Assembly (NCBI GenBank): GCA_900770225.1
Contig: CAAGJU010000094.1
Location: 1-57,119, forward strand
Direction of reading: 5' to 3'
From: Lachnospiraceae bacterium
GTDB lineage: Bacteria; Bacillota; Clostridia; Lachnospirales; Lachnospiraceae
DNA length: 57,119 nt
Shown here: in pieces, positions 26,426 through 35,264 of the stretch
How the letters are laid out: each line of letters starts with the position of its first letter
How positions within the stretch are numbered: the first letter of the stretch is position 1
The notes under the pieces: model-generated
The model's database searches: none
Seen by the model: only the letters and a program-made list of their open reading frames with translations
What the model was told of the DNA's origin: nothing
Position numbers and translations under genes: made by a program

Positions 26426-28324
26426 TCATTTGTTCGCTTGATTCTCCGAAGCTTCCAGAAACTGAACGAATTCATCCTCCGGAAGCGGCCGGGAAAAATA
26501 ATAGCCCTGAATGCCATTGATGGGCAGCTTCTGGATCAGCTCAAATTCGTCTTTGGTCTCAATCCCCTCGATGACAATGGAAAGTCCCATGCTTTGAAAC
26601 ATATTGATCACCGACTGCATGACGTACTTTGTCTTGTCATTGGAAAAGTAGGACTGTGTAAACGTCCTGTCAAACTTGACGACAGAAATCGGCAGTTCGA
26701 TAAAGTAATCGAGGTTGGATCGCTGCGTTCCGAAATCATCGAGAGAAAGCGGCATGCCAAGCGCTGCCAAATGTTCGAGCGTGTCGTAGGCGGTATTTTT
26801 CTTTCCGAACTTTGCCGACTCCGTAATCTCGAAGTTGATCTGGCCGGGTCTGATGGCATAACGTCTGAAGAGCGCAGAAATCTGACTGGTAAGGCCAGGG
26901 TCATCCAGCTGCACCGCAGAGAGATTGACATGGATGCACTGAAGACCGAGGTCTGATGCGGCACCCTGCCCGATGAAAGCGCAGACTTTCTCAAGAACAC
27001 GCAGGCCGAGATTTCGGATCAGCCCGCTGTCCTCTGCCACAGGAATGAACCTGCCGGGAGGCAGCAGACTTCCATCTGCCTGTCGCAGCCGTACGAGTGC
27101 TTCTGCCGATGAAAAATTATCATGGCTGAGATCGCAGATCGGCTGATAGAAAACCTCGATCCGGTCATCATCCAGAGCCCTTCGAAGGGTCTCTTTCATT
27201 TCCCTGTAAGCCCGATCACCGGCAAAAGCATCTGCATTGATCCGGTAAGTCCCATTGTCCTGAAAGAGTTCCAGACAGTAGTTATGGCAGTCAATCATTT
27301 CCTCAAGCGAGGACGCCACTGCGCTGTTCGGAAAGAGATAATAACGGATGCTGATGCAGCTGTCACGCTGGTCATTCAGATCATCCAGCAGCTCTTTCAG
27401 TTCCCTTCGCATGGTTTCGAAGTTCCCGTTCAGCGTATCAGGGTCAGGAAAAATGACCACGAACTCATTCGACAGGATATGGAATGTCGTCGCTTTCTTA
27501 AGCGGATGCAGAACCTCTGCCGCCCGTGTCACGGCTGTTTTTCGATCGTGTTCATTCCACCTGCCTTCCGCCGGCTTCAGTACCATGTCAACAGCGGAAA
27601 AAGAACGGCCATTTTTGTAACTGTTCAGGAGGATCTTCTTCAGCAGTTCCAGGTTGTAGCAGCCGGTTTCCCGGTCGATATCCCCTGCAGGATTTTCCAG
27701 CTGGGAAAAAAGAAGAAACATACCAATACTGGTTGCAAAACCGACGATCAGATATTTCGGGTGCAGGTACTGAATGATGGAGGCGATGATATAGATCATC
27801 TGCCAGATGATGATGACTCTTCTTCTGTGCCAGTTGACGTGCTTCATGCGGAAGATGCAGAGGCCAAGCGTGGTGAAATTAAAAAGAAAGCAGAAGATAT
27901 AGGTGCAGATGCAGGCAGGACCGTAGGAATACAGCACCGTGCCGTCATAAAAGACATGGATCGGCAGAAGCAGGGGTAAAACCGCGCCTGCCATCCCGAC
28001 GAGGATAATCACCATCTTCTGCCAGGTATGCTTTTTTGCTGAAAAATATAAATGGAGCTCCTCATCTGCATAGAGAAATCCAAGATAGCACACGAGTACC
28101 AGCGAGGTCAGATAAGCCCTGCACACCAGGTACATCCAGAACGGCGGAAAAGGGACAACAATGCCGATGACTGATAAAATATCCAGTCCGATGCAGAAAA
28201 AAGTTGCAAACGAAAGGATCAGATACAGTTTTTTTGAAGGGAGCATCAGGTTGTGTTCCCGATAGGTCAGATAAATGATAATGCAGACTATGAGCAGTCC
28301 GCAGCACTGTGTCTGAATTGGCAT
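26426..28324 (-). CDS. Membrane-bound c-di-GMP phosphodiesterase (EAL) with degenerate GGDEF
   Basis: A 632-residue protein. Residues 1-230 hold about seven hydrophobic segments. A GGDEF-like domain follows but its active motif is degraded to SNEF (near residue 285), so it is likely sensory. The EAL domain (about 375-630) is complete: SAEALVRLRQ, HVNLSAVQL, FEITESAKF, LDDFGTQRSNLDYF, VVKFDRTF and VIEGIETKDEFE with QGYYFSRPLP. These carry the metal and catalytic residues, so hydrolysis of c-di-GMP is expected. GGAG precedes the ATG. It balances the two cyclases in the window. Confidence 0.92.
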   Translation of the reverse strand: MPIQTQCCGLLIVCIIIYLTYREHNLMLPSKKLYLILSFATFFCIGLDILSVIGIVVPFPPFWMYLVCRAYLTSLVLVCYLGFLYADEELHLYFSAKKHTWQKMVIILVGMAGAVLPLLLPIHVFYDGTVLYSYGPACICTYIFCFLFNFTTLGLCIFRMKHVNWHRRRVIIIWQMIYIIASIIQYLHPKYLIVGFATSIGMFLLFSQLENPAGDIDRETGCYNLELLKKILLNSYKNGRSFSAVDMVLKPAEGRWNEHDRKTAVTRAAEVLHPLKKATTFHILSNEFVVIFPDPDTLNGNFETMRRELKELLDDLNDQRDSCISIRYYLFPNSAVASSLEEMIDCHNYCLELFQDNGTYRINADAFAGDRAYREMKETLRRALDDDRIEVFYQPICDLSHDNFSSAEALVRLRQADGSLLPPGRFIPVAEDSGLIRNLGLRVLEKVCAFIGQGAASDLGLQCIHVNLSAVQLDDPGLTSQISALFRRYAIRPGQINFEITESAKFGKKNTAYDTLEHLAALGMPLSLDDFGTQRSNLDYFIELPISVVKFDRTFTQSYFSNDKTKYVMQSVINMFQSMGLSIVIEGIETKDEFELIQKLPINGIQGYYFSRPLPEDEFVQFLEASENQANK

Positions 28325-28414
28325 GATTTTCTCCGTTTATTTCCCCTGCCCGGGGTATACTTCTCTTTCCGATGATTCATTCCCAAGTATATTCGATTCA
28401 CCGGGGTATTCAAT

Positions 28415-28446
28415 TCCCCATTGTATCCGATTTATGGGGATTTTTT
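28415..28446 (+). terminator. Orphan terminator-like hairpin
   Basis: TCCCCAT / ATGGGGA pair over a 12-base loop and are followed by six T on the plus strand. No plus-strand gene ends nearby, since the EAL gene points away, so it may end an unseen small transcript or attenuate the downstream ABC operon. It lies in the 454-base gap 28325-28778, which holds no gene I can see. Confidence 0.5.
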
Positions 28447-28483
28447 ATCTCGTTCCCCGGCGTTTTTGAGCTCTGTAATAAGC

Positions 28484-28550
28484 TTTCTGAGTATCCATCT
28501 TCTTTGGTTTTATTTCCAGTTTTCTGAGCATCCATCTTCTCTGGTTTTAT
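28484..28550 (+). repeat. Two-copy tandem repeat, 37-base period
   Basis: The 30-base stretches 28484-28513 and 28521-28550 agree at 28 of 30 bases (core CTGAG-ATCCATCTTCT). They lie about 230 bases upstream of the ABC binding-protein gene. Function unknown. Confidence 0.75.
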
Positions 28551-28778
28551 ATCGACCGAAAGTTGGGAAAGTTTACAAGCTGTGTCTGTTCCTGGAACTT
28601 CAGATCTATCAAAGACCACAGCTGAAATTCTGTATACGGATCATATCATAAAGATTTTTTTGCGAAAAATGTTTACATATATTTAATACAGAATTGAAAA
28701 CAGTGTGATTTCAGCGGCCTGCGTATCAGCCATATAATGGCGGAGCAATTGAAAAAACAGAAAACGGAGGAGAAAAGC

Positions 28779-30020
28779 ATGAAAAAGAATACCAGATTCG
28801 CAGCAGTAACAGCAGCGGCGCTCAGCATGTCGCTCATTTTTACCGCGTGCGGAAGCAGCAGCCAGAGCAGTACATCTGCGGCTTCATCCGCCGCAGCAGG
28901 CAGCTCTGCGGCAGCCAGCACCGCAGCGGCAGATACATCAGCAGCTGACAGCACAGCTTCATCAGCATCTGCATCCGAAAGCGCAACAGCTTCTTCGGCA
29001 TCGGGAGATACCTCTGCAGTTGCAGGCGACGACCTGAACAGCAAATCACTGGATGATATTATCGCTGCAGCAAAGGAAGAGGGCGATGTTGAGTCTGTCG
29101 GCATGCCTGACAACTGGGCTGACTGGGCTTCCCTCTGGAAGAATCTGTCGGATAATTACGGCATCACCCATACCGATGCGGATATGTCTTCCGCTGAGGA
29201 ACTGCAGATGTTCCAGACCGAGGGTGAGAACGCCACGAAGGATATCGGCGATGTAGGCATGGGCTTCACGAAGCAGGTGATCGATGAGGACCTGACACAG
29301 GGCTACAAGACATCCTACTGGGACAGCGTTCCGGACTGGGCAAAAGGTGAGGACGGCAAGTGGATGATCGCCTACACCGGTGCTACGACATTCCTCTCCA
29401 ACAAGACTCTTCTGGATCAGGACGGCGGAACCGTTCCGACTTCCTGGGACGATATCAAGAACGGCAGCTATAAGGTAGCGATCGGCGATATCAATGGCGG
29501 TAACGCACAGGCAGCTGTCATTGCATCGAACTTCGCCATGGGCGGCGACCTCACCAATCTGGATCCGGCATTCGAGTTCTGGACACAGATGGCTAAGGAC
29601 GGCCGAATCAACACACTGGATATCACACAGCAGAACTTCGAGACCGGCGAGGTTGAAGTCGGTGTTGTATGGAGCTTCACCGGTGTTCCTTATTCCAAGG
29701 ACATCACCAACTATGAGATGAAAGCTACGGTTCCGACCGATGGCTCTATCCAGAGTGGTTACGCATCTGTCATCAACAAGTACGCACCGCATCCGAACGC
29801 AGCTGCACTCGCAAGAGAGGTTATGTTCAGCGATGAGGGACAGACATATCTCGCCAATGCAGGCGGCATCCCGACCAGAACCGACGTTCAGATCGACGGT
29901 TTTGATGCGGATCAGTACAAGGACTGCATCCTGATGGATGACACCGATGCTTACTCCGCAGCATGCGAAGAGGTTGTCACCAGATGGCAGAACGAGATCA
30001 CACCGCTTCTGGTGCAGTAA
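28779..30020 (+). CDS. ABC importer substrate-binding lipoprotein (family 1, FbpA/PotD-like)
   Basis: A 413-residue lipoprotein that captures solute outside the membrane. The signal peptide ends in the lipobox FTAC with Cys24, followed by a ~70-residue Ser/Ala-rich linker. The rest is a periplasmic-binding-like fold: LDDIIAAAKEEGDVESVGMPDNW, DVGMGFTKQVI and NKTLLDQDGGTVPTSWDDIK resemble binding proteins for ferric iron, polyamines or aminoethylphosphonate. The ligand cannot be read. GGAGG before the ATG at 28779 fixes the start. It begins the four-gene ABC operon (binding protein, two permeases, ATPase). Confidence 0.88.
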   Translation: MKKNTRFAAVTAAALSMSLIFTACGSSSQSSTSAASSAAAGSSAAASTAAADTSAADSTASSASASESATASSASGDTSAVAGDDLNSKSLDDIIAAAKEEGDVESVGMPDNWADWASLWKNLSDNYGITHTDADMSSAEELQMFQTEGENATKDIGDVGMGFTKQVIDEDLTQGYKTSYWDSVPDWAKGEDGKWMIAYTGATTFLSNKTLLDQDGGTVPTSWDDIKNGSYKVAIGDINGGNAQAAVIASNFAMGGDLTNLDPAFEFWTQMAKDGRINTLDITQQNFETGEVEVGVVWSFTGVPYSKDITNYEMKATVPTDGSIQSGYASVINKYAPHPNAAALAREVMFSDEGQTYLANAGGIPTRTDVQIDGFDADQYKDCILMDDTDAYSAACEEVVTRWQNEITPLLVQ

Positions 30021-30052
30021 CACCGCTCTCTGCTCACGTAGATAACGCGGAT

Positions 30053-30078
30053 GGGGCGTACAGGAAACTGTGCGTCCC
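30053..30078 (+). other. GAAA-capped hairpin after the binding-protein gene
   Basis: GGGGCGTACAG and CTGTGCGTCCC pair with a GAAA tetraloop, 33 bases after the stop. Such hairpins between binding-protein and permease genes commonly stabilise the upstream mRNA or partly terminate transcription. Confidence 0.6.
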
Positions 30079-30085
30079 GTCTTGT

Positions 30086-30128
30086 TGTATAAGTCTATGC
30101 GCCGTTTCGCACTGCGTAGATTTTTACA
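30086..30128 (-). repeat. Dispersed palindromic repeat, short copy 3
   Basis: A 43-base imperfect palindrome. Its minus strand ends in GACTTATACA and shares about 30 bases (with a few changes) with the right end of the element at 55774-55940. It carries both ends and little between, so it looks like a minimal form of the family. Confidence 0.65.
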
Positions 30129-30153
30129 GTGAAACGCATTCCGGAGAAAAATA

Positions 30154-31005
30154 ATGAAAAACAGAAAATACCTTTATCTCCTGGCCCTGCTGCCCTTCAT
30201 GGTGGTGGCTTTCATGTATGAGATCATTCCCCTGATCATGGTCGTCATCAACAGCTTTCAGTCTGATGCGGGCGGCGGGTTCACACTTGAGAATTACCAG
30301 ACCGTTGCCAGTTCGCTTCTCTACCAGAAGGCCGTCATCAATAGCCTGAAGATTTCCCTGGTCTCCGCCGGCATCGGTATTCTGATCGCATTCCTCGGCG
30401 CACGCGCTGCCACGAATGTGGGCAGCCGGTTCCGGGGTGTGTTCATGACCATCCTGAATATGGTGTCCAACTTTGCCGGTATCCCGCTGGCTTTTGCCTA
30501 CATGATCCTTCTCGGCAATGCCGGTATTATTGTCCAGCTCGGCCGTACCATGGGATGGGATGCACTGGCGAACTACAACCTGTACACATCCAACGGCCTG
30601 GCGATGGTTTACGTGTATTTTCAGATTCCGCTCTCCACGCTGCTCCTGATCCCGGCCTTCAACGCCGTGCGAAAGGAGTGGAAAGAGGCTGCCATGCTGC
30701 TGGGTTCGGGAAGCGCCCGGTTCTGGTTCAAAGTCGGCATCCCGGTGCTGATGCCGAGTATCCTTGATACCTTCAGCATTCTTTTTGCCAATGCGCTGGC
30801 TGCGTATGCGACGGTGTATGCCATCATGATGAACAGTATCTCACTGCTGCCCATCCAGATCGCGGGCTGCTTTGTCGGTGAGGTGAAGATTCAGAGAGGC
30901 CTCGGCGGCGCACTTTCCGTGACCATGATGCTGATCATGATCATCATGATCCTGCTCACGAACGTCATCAGCAAACGCTTTCAGAAGGGAGTGGTGAAAA
31001 AATGA
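30154..31005 (+). CDS. ABC importer permease 1
   Basis: A 283-residue inner-membrane permease with six hydrophobic segments. The cytosolic EAA-type loop is visible as EWKEAAMLLGSGSARFWFKVGIPVLMP (about residues 188-214), which contacts the ATPase. GGAG lies 8 bases before the ATG. The last four bases overlap the start of the next permease gene (ATGA), evidence for translational coupling. Together they form the channel for the lipoprotein-bound ligand. Confidence 0.9.
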   Translation: MKNRKYLYLLALLPFMVVAFMYEIIPLIMVVINSFQSDAGGGFTLENYQTVASSLLYQKAVINSLKISLVSAGIGILIAFLGARAATNVGSRFRGVFMTILNMVSNFAGIPLAFAYMILLGNAGIIVQLGRTMGWDALANYNLYTSNGLAMVYVYFQIPLSTLLLIPAFNAVRKEWKEAAMLLGSGSARFWFKVGIPVLMPSILDTFSILFANALAAYATVYAIMMNSISLLPIQIAGCFVGEVKIQRGLGGALSVTMMLIMIIMILLTNVISKRFQKGVVKK

Positions 31006-31793
31006 AAAAGCATCAGACTGGCTCTGTCATTATTCTCCTTCTGATCCTCGTGTGGCTTCTGATTCCGCTGGTCGTTACGATCATCTATTCGCTGTTTCAG
31101 AACTGGACGGGCATCATTCCCCGCGGATTTTCGCTGAAGGCCTATGTGGAGATCTTCAGTGATCCGGCTTTTCTCACGGCGCTGGGGAGGACCGTCCTGA
31201 TCTGCATCATTCCGATTCTCATCACGATCCTGCTGGTTCTGCTGGCGCTCTTTGTCACGGAGCTGTTCTTCCCGGGACTGGAGAGAATTGTGCAGATCAT
31301 CTGCATGATCCCGTATACGATTCAGGGTGTTATTCTTTCCGTCAGCATCCTGTCCATGTACGTGGCCAACAAAACCTTTCTCGGCAATCGTCTGGTCATG
31401 CTGATCGGAGCGTACTGCATCATCATCCTGCCGTACATCTATCAGGGCATCCGTAACGGCATGCGTGCGGTCAACATGCCCGTTCTGATCGAGGCAGCGG
31501 AAATGCTCGGCTCTTCAAGAATTTACGCCTATTTCAGGATCATCGTTCCGAACATCATTTCCTCTGTGATCGTATCTTCACTGCTGGCGGTCGGCATTAT
31601 TTTTGGCGACTATGTACTGGTGAGGAATCTGGACGGATCGGCTTTTCAGAACATCCAGATTTACCTGTATCAGGCGATGAAGTCGGACAGCATGAAATCC
31701 AGTGCGGTGTTCGTGGTCATCATGGCCGTCACATTCGCCATATCCGCTGTCGTTCTCTGGATCCAGGGGCGGCAGGAAAAACACGCGGACTGA
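31002..31793 (+). CDS. ABC importer permease 2
   Basis: A 263-residue permease, partner of the preceding one, with six membrane segments. The coupling loop is IEAAEMLGSSRIYAYFRIIVP. It resembles the PotC/FbpB2-type second permease. Start overlaps the previous stop by four bases and is preceded by GGGAG. A 187-base gap separates it from the ATPase gene; that gap contains a short direct repeat (CATGTAAAAAGCA at 31807 and 31863) but no gene. Confidence 0.9.
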   Translation: MKKHQTGSVIILLLILVWLLIPLVVTIIYSLFQNWTGIIPRGFSLKAYVEIFSDPAFLTALGRTVLICIIPILITILLVLLALFVTELFFPGLERIVQIICMIPYTIQGVILSVSILSMYVANKTFLGNRLVMLIGAYCIIILPYIYQGIRNGMRAVNMPVLIEAAEMLGSSRIYAYFRIIVPNIISSVIVSSLLAVGIIFGDYVLVRNLDGSAFQNIQIYLYQAMKSDSMKSSAVFVVIMAVTFAISAVVLWIQGRQEKHAD

Positions 31794-31980
31794 TTACCAT
31801 ATACCGACATGTAAAAAGCAATGGACTGTCTGTATGTACAGAACAGGCAGCGCACATGGAGCATGTAAAAAGCAGACGGCCCTTCTGCACATACAGATCA
31901 GGTGCATACAGGTCACGGATGCGAACAGACGGATAGCAGAAGAACAGATATTTATGACACTTAAATCATGAGGTAAAGCA

Positions 31981-32988
31981 ATGGCATATATACAATTCAA
32001 GGATCTCTGCAAGAGCTATGGTCAGCATGAGGTGCTGAAAAATATCAACCTTGACATTGAAAAAGGAACGCTGGTCACGCTGCTCGGACCGTCGGGTTGC
32101 GGCAAAAGTACGCTGCTTCGCTGCCTGGCGGGGCTGGAAACCGTCACCAGCGGAAAAGTATTCCTGGACGGAAAAGATATTACGGAAGTCAATCCGAAGG
32201 ACAGAGGCATCGGCATGGTCTTTCAGCAGTACAGTCTGTTTCCGAACATGACGGTGGAGCAGAATGTCGCCTTCGGTCTGAAGATCAAGAAGACAGATAA
32301 GGCTGTGATCCGGGACAAGGTCAGGGATATCATTGATATCGTCGGGCTGAAGGATCAGGTAAAGCAGTATCCGTCGCAGCTCTCCGGCGGACAGCAGCAG
32401 AGGGCTGCGCTCGCAAGAGCCATCGTCACCGAGCCGAAGGTTCTGCTTCTCGACGAGCCGCTGTCGGCCATCGATGCGCTGCTCCGTCACTCCCTGCAGA
32501 TCGAGATCCGCAGGATCCAGCAGGAGCTCGGCATCACGGCTATTTTTGTCACGCATGATCAGGACGAGGCCATGGTCATGTCCGACGTCATTCACCTGAT
32601 GTATCAGGGCCACATCGAACAGTCCGGCCGTCCGACAGAGCTGTACACAAAGCCTGCCACAAAATTTGCGGCTTCCTTCATCGGCCACTACAATCTGCTG
32701 GATGCTGCCACCATGAAAAAAATATGCGGCGAAGATCTCAGCAGTGAGAGCATCGCCTTCCGTCCGGAGCTGATCCGCGTCAGCACAGAGCCGGTGGAGG
32801 ATCCGGAATCCTACGTCATTCCCGGAAAAGTTTCGCTCCGCCTTCCGCACGGCAATGTCCTCCGTTATGCCATCATGTGCGGCGATACACAGGTCGACGT
32901 CGATGCACTGTTCGGCACCGAAATGCTCTACAACACAGGCGACCAGGTGTGGCTGAGCATACGCAGGGACGAGTGCGTGTACCTGTAA
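31981..32988 (+). CDS. ABC importer ATPase (PotA/FbpC type)
   Basis: A 335-residue nucleotide-binding subunit that drives the importer. Walker A GPSGCGKST (near 38), Q-loop FQQYSLFPNMTV, signature LSGGQQQR, Walker B VLLLDEPLSAID and the switch His in FVTHDQDEAM are all intact. A C-terminal TOBE-like regulatory domain follows (about 235-335). GAGGTAAAGCA precedes the ATG. Its natural terminator may be the hairpin at 35123-35162, now separated from it by the inserted transposon. Confidence 0.93.
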   Translation: MAYIQFKDLCKSYGQHEVLKNINLDIEKGTLVTLLGPSGCGKSTLLRCLAGLETVTSGKVFLDGKDITEVNPKDRGIGMVFQQYSLFPNMTVEQNVAFGLKIKKTDKAVIRDKVRDIIDIVGLKDQVKQYPSQLSGGQQQRAALARAIVTEPKVLLLDEPLSAIDALLRHSLQIEIRRIQQELGITAIFVTHDQDEAMVMSDVIHLMYQGHIEQSGRPTELYTKPATKFAASFIGHYNLLDAATMKKICGEDLSSESIAFRPELIRVSTEPVEDPESYVIPGKVSLRLPHGNVLRYAIMCGDTQVDVDALFGTEMLYNTGDQVWLSIRRDECVYL

Positions 32989-33097
32989 GCCGGCCCCTGC
33001 ATCTTCATCATCATTGGCAATCGACAGAAATTCATCGATTTTATAAAGGAAACCACGCCCCTTCAGGGGCGTTTTTGCTTTAAACGAACATGAGCTA

Positions 33098-33532
33098 CTA
33101 TCCCTGATGATCAATGTAATGTTCGATCGTTGCCTTAGAAGCATTTCCTACGCTGGCTGCAAAGTAACCGTCTGACCAAAAAGTGTTTTCTTTCCAAAAA
33201 TGCTTCTTTAAAAACGGCCCATACTGCTTCCAAATATAGAAAGTACTGTATGATTTCAGAACGGTTACAATTTTTGTGACGCTGTCCGTTGGATTGTACT
33301 GCTGCAAGATATGCAGATGATCATTGTCACCCTCCATTCTCACAATGTACCAGGAATGCTTTTTACAAATATCAAAGATCAATTGTTTGATCGTGTCTGC
33401 GACAGGATCGATCATCAGTTTTTTTCGATATTTCACCACAAAAATGATGTGCACATAAAGGAGATTTTTGTTATGGCAGCGATGCTGATAAGGATCTCTG
33501 TGTTTCAAAAAATTTCTCACAGGCAAATACAC
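33098..33532 (-). CDS. tnpA: IS200/IS605 family Y1 transposase TnpA
   Basis: A 144-residue single-strand DNA transposase. The HUH pair is DHLHILQ (about residues 70-76) and the nucleophilic Tyr139 is in IEHYIDHQG near the C-terminus, with the family stretch SVGNASKATIEHYI. KHRDPYQHRCHNK and VVKYRKKLM at the N-terminus also fit. Length is normal, no internal stop: the enzyme should be active. It is divergent to tnpB, as in IS605 itself, with 57-63 bases between the starts. Confidence 0.93.
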   Translation of the reverse strand: MYLPVRNFLKHRDPYQHRCHNKNLLYVHIIFVVKYRKKLMIDPVADTIKQLIFDICKKHSWYIVRMEGDNDHLHILQQYNPTDSVTKIVTVLKSYSTFYIWKQYGPFLKKHFWKENTFWSDGYFAASVGNASKATIEHYIDHQG

Positions 33533-33595
33533 TCCCTCTATCGAAATTCAATCATATATGTGTTATTATTATACTGATGAAAGGAGTGGATGGCA

Positions 33596-34855
33596 ATGGC
33601 TGAAATCGTGAAAACAATGAAACTGCATCTTCGGATTACAGAATGGCCGGTAATTACTGCTTTTCGCGAAATTACAGAAGCATACCGGCTTGGCTGCAAC
33701 GCGGTTTCGGAATACATTTTTCAGCACAACATGACACTGTCTTATCCTGTCATCAATACGGATATGTACCATATTCTGCGTGAGGAATATTGTTTAAAGT
33801 CCCAGTTTGCGCAGTCGGCGTCAAGGACTGTGATTGCGAGATACAAGACGATTATGGAACAACTGAAAAAGAATCCGTATCGCTACCCGGGAGAGGATGG
33901 GAAATGGCATTCCATTCCCAAAACTCTGGAGTGGCTTCAAAAACCGGTGCTGTTTAGCCGACCGCAGGCGGATTTTGTCCGCGAAAGGGATTACAGCTTT
34001 GTCCGAGACAAAATAACCGGACACCCATATTTATCGGTCAATACCCTGCGGGGTCGTATGCGGGTAGATTATGATGTTCCGGAATGTTTTGCAGAATACT
34101 TCGACAGGACACTGGAGCACCCCTGGTCCTTTGGAACCGCCAAACTGGTCTCCTTAAAAGGTGAATGGTATTTCCATATCCCGATGACGCGTGAAGAACC
34201 AGATGTTTTTGATGCGTCCTGTCCGAAACATGTCGTTGGCATTGACCGCGGACTCCGTTTTCTTACTGTTGCGTATGATGAACAGGGACGCACCTTCTAT
34301 GAAGAAGGCCAGAAGATCCTCGCAAAGCGCGAATCTTTCCTGAAGGTCCGTAGCGAACTTCAGTCAAGGGGTACCGCTTCCGCAAAAAAGGCGTTGAAAC
34401 GTATATCTGGACGAGAGAACCGTTGGATGACCGATGTAAATCATCGGATATCGAAGACACTCGTTGATACGTATGGTCCCAACACCCTTTTTGTTCTGGA
34501 AGACCTTGCCGGAGTCAGTTTTGATGAACAGAACCTGAGTACTCGCACAAAGCAGCAGAGGAACAAACTTCGTTCCTGGGCTTTTGATCAGCTTGGGCAA
34601 ATGCTCACCTATAAAGCTCATGCTGTCGGTTCTGAAGTTCTTGAGGTAGATCCGCATTACACCTCGCAGAGATGTCCAAAATGCGGGCGGATCCGAAAGG
34701 AAAACCGAAACCACGAAACGCACGAGTATGTGTGTGACTGCTGCGGTTTCCAATCAAACGACGATCGTGTTGGAGCAATGAATATTCAAATGCTCGGTAC
34801 CATGTATGTATCCGGCGATTCCAATCCAAGATTTGGAAAACGAAAAATCGGTTAA
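33596..34855 (+). CDS. tnpB: RNA-guided nuclease TnpB (OrfB)
   Basis: A 419-residue RuvC-like nuclease that is guided by RNA from the transposon right end and cuts DNA at the empty donor site. The catalytic triad is intact: Asp217 in VGIDRGL, Glu302 in VLEDL and Asp390 in DDRVGAMNI. The four-Cys zinc finger is CPKCG...CDCC between them. The second in-frame ATG (33596) is chosen because GGAG lies 9 bases before it; the ATG at 33590 is only 4 bases away. No truncation seen. Its 3' end probably overlaps the guide RNA. Confidence 0.92.
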   Translation: MAEIVKTMKLHLRITEWPVITAFREITEAYRLGCNAVSEYIFQHNMTLSYPVINTDMYHILREEYCLKSQFAQSASRTVIARYKTIMEQLKKNPYRYPGEDGKWHSIPKTLEWLQKPVLFSRPQADFVRERDYSFVRDKITGHPYLSVNTLRGRMRVDYDVPECFAEYFDRTLEHPWSFGTAKLVSLKGEWYFHIPMTREEPDVFDASCPKHVVGIDRGLRFLTVAYDEQGRTFYEEGQKILAKRESFLKVRSELQSRGTASAKKALKRISGRENRWMTDVNHRISKTLVDTYGPNTLFVLEDLAGVSFDEQNLSTRTKQQRNKLRSWAFDQLGQMLTYKAHAVGSEVLEVDPHYTSQRCPKCGRIRKENRNHETHEYVCDCCGFQSNDDRVGAMNIQMLGTMYVSGDSNPRFGKRKIG

Positions 34856-35080
34856 TTAACTGGCATTCTGTCAGCTTCGGCTGACAGGGTGAACAAACGG
34901 GCTCTGTCAATAGCCCGGCGATGCAGCCGTAGTCCTCTGTACCGAGGGATGCACGCAAAAGCATAGTGTGGGAGACTTACGTTAGGACCACATGGACATG
35001 CTGTAAGCCTTTGAAACTGTATTGGGCAGGAGCCTTTAGCAAGCCCCGATCCCTTTACGGGTCGGGGCATTTGACACAGT
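34760..35080 (+). ncRNA. Candidate omega (reRNA) guide RNA of TnpB
   Basis: The ~215 bases between the tnpB stop and the right end contain no gene but strong structure: a UUCG-capped hairpin CTGTCAGC/GCTGACAG at 34868-34887 and the end hairpin 35044-35069. In studied TnpB systems the guide RNA spans the tnpB 3' end and this region and carries the flanking host bases as guide. Boundaries here are guesses. Confidence 0.5.
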
Positions 35081-35122
35081 AGGTCGTATCTTTAAAAAAC
35101 TGCATTGATCATACTGCTGATC

Positions 35123-35162
35123 AGAGGCTCCGGCTCGTCGCCACGACGATACGGAGCCTCTC
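35123..35162 (+). terminator. Long hairpin, likely old terminator of the ABC operon
   Basis: AGAGGCTCCG pairs with CGGAGCCTCT, and inside TCGTCG pairs with CGACGA. The T-tract is poor (TCGTT). It lies just right of the IS605-type element, so it may have followed the ABC ATPase gene before insertion. Confidence 0.5.
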
Positions 35163-35264
35163 GTTCTGCATGATGATTTATGGAACACAGCTTGTCGGTA
35201 TTCAGTCTGTTATAGCAGGTCAGGGGATGTACAGACGGACGCTGAATCTAACCGGGAGGTCACA

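Larger units (their letters stand above)
33045..35072. mobile_element. IS605-type transposon (tnpA and tnpB divergent)
   Basis: A Y1 transposase gene (minus) and a TnpB gene (plus) are flanked by hairpins: left-end stem CGCCCC-TTCA-GGGGCG at 33056-33071 and right-end stem GCCCCGA...TCGGGGC at 35044-35069. These are the subterminal hairpins that single-strand transposases recognise. No terminal inverted repeats or target duplication are expected in this family. The exact ends are uncertain by a few to some tens of bases; the left flank ends in TTTTAT, a possible target/TAM. The element sits between an ABC operon and a terminator-like hairpin. Confidence 0.85.

Noticed and set aside
33050..33080. 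Terminator of the ABC ATPase gene
   Set aside because: The CGCCCC/GGGGCG hairpin with T-tract could end transcription, but its position at the outer side of tnpA fits the transposon left-end hairpin better; it may do both.
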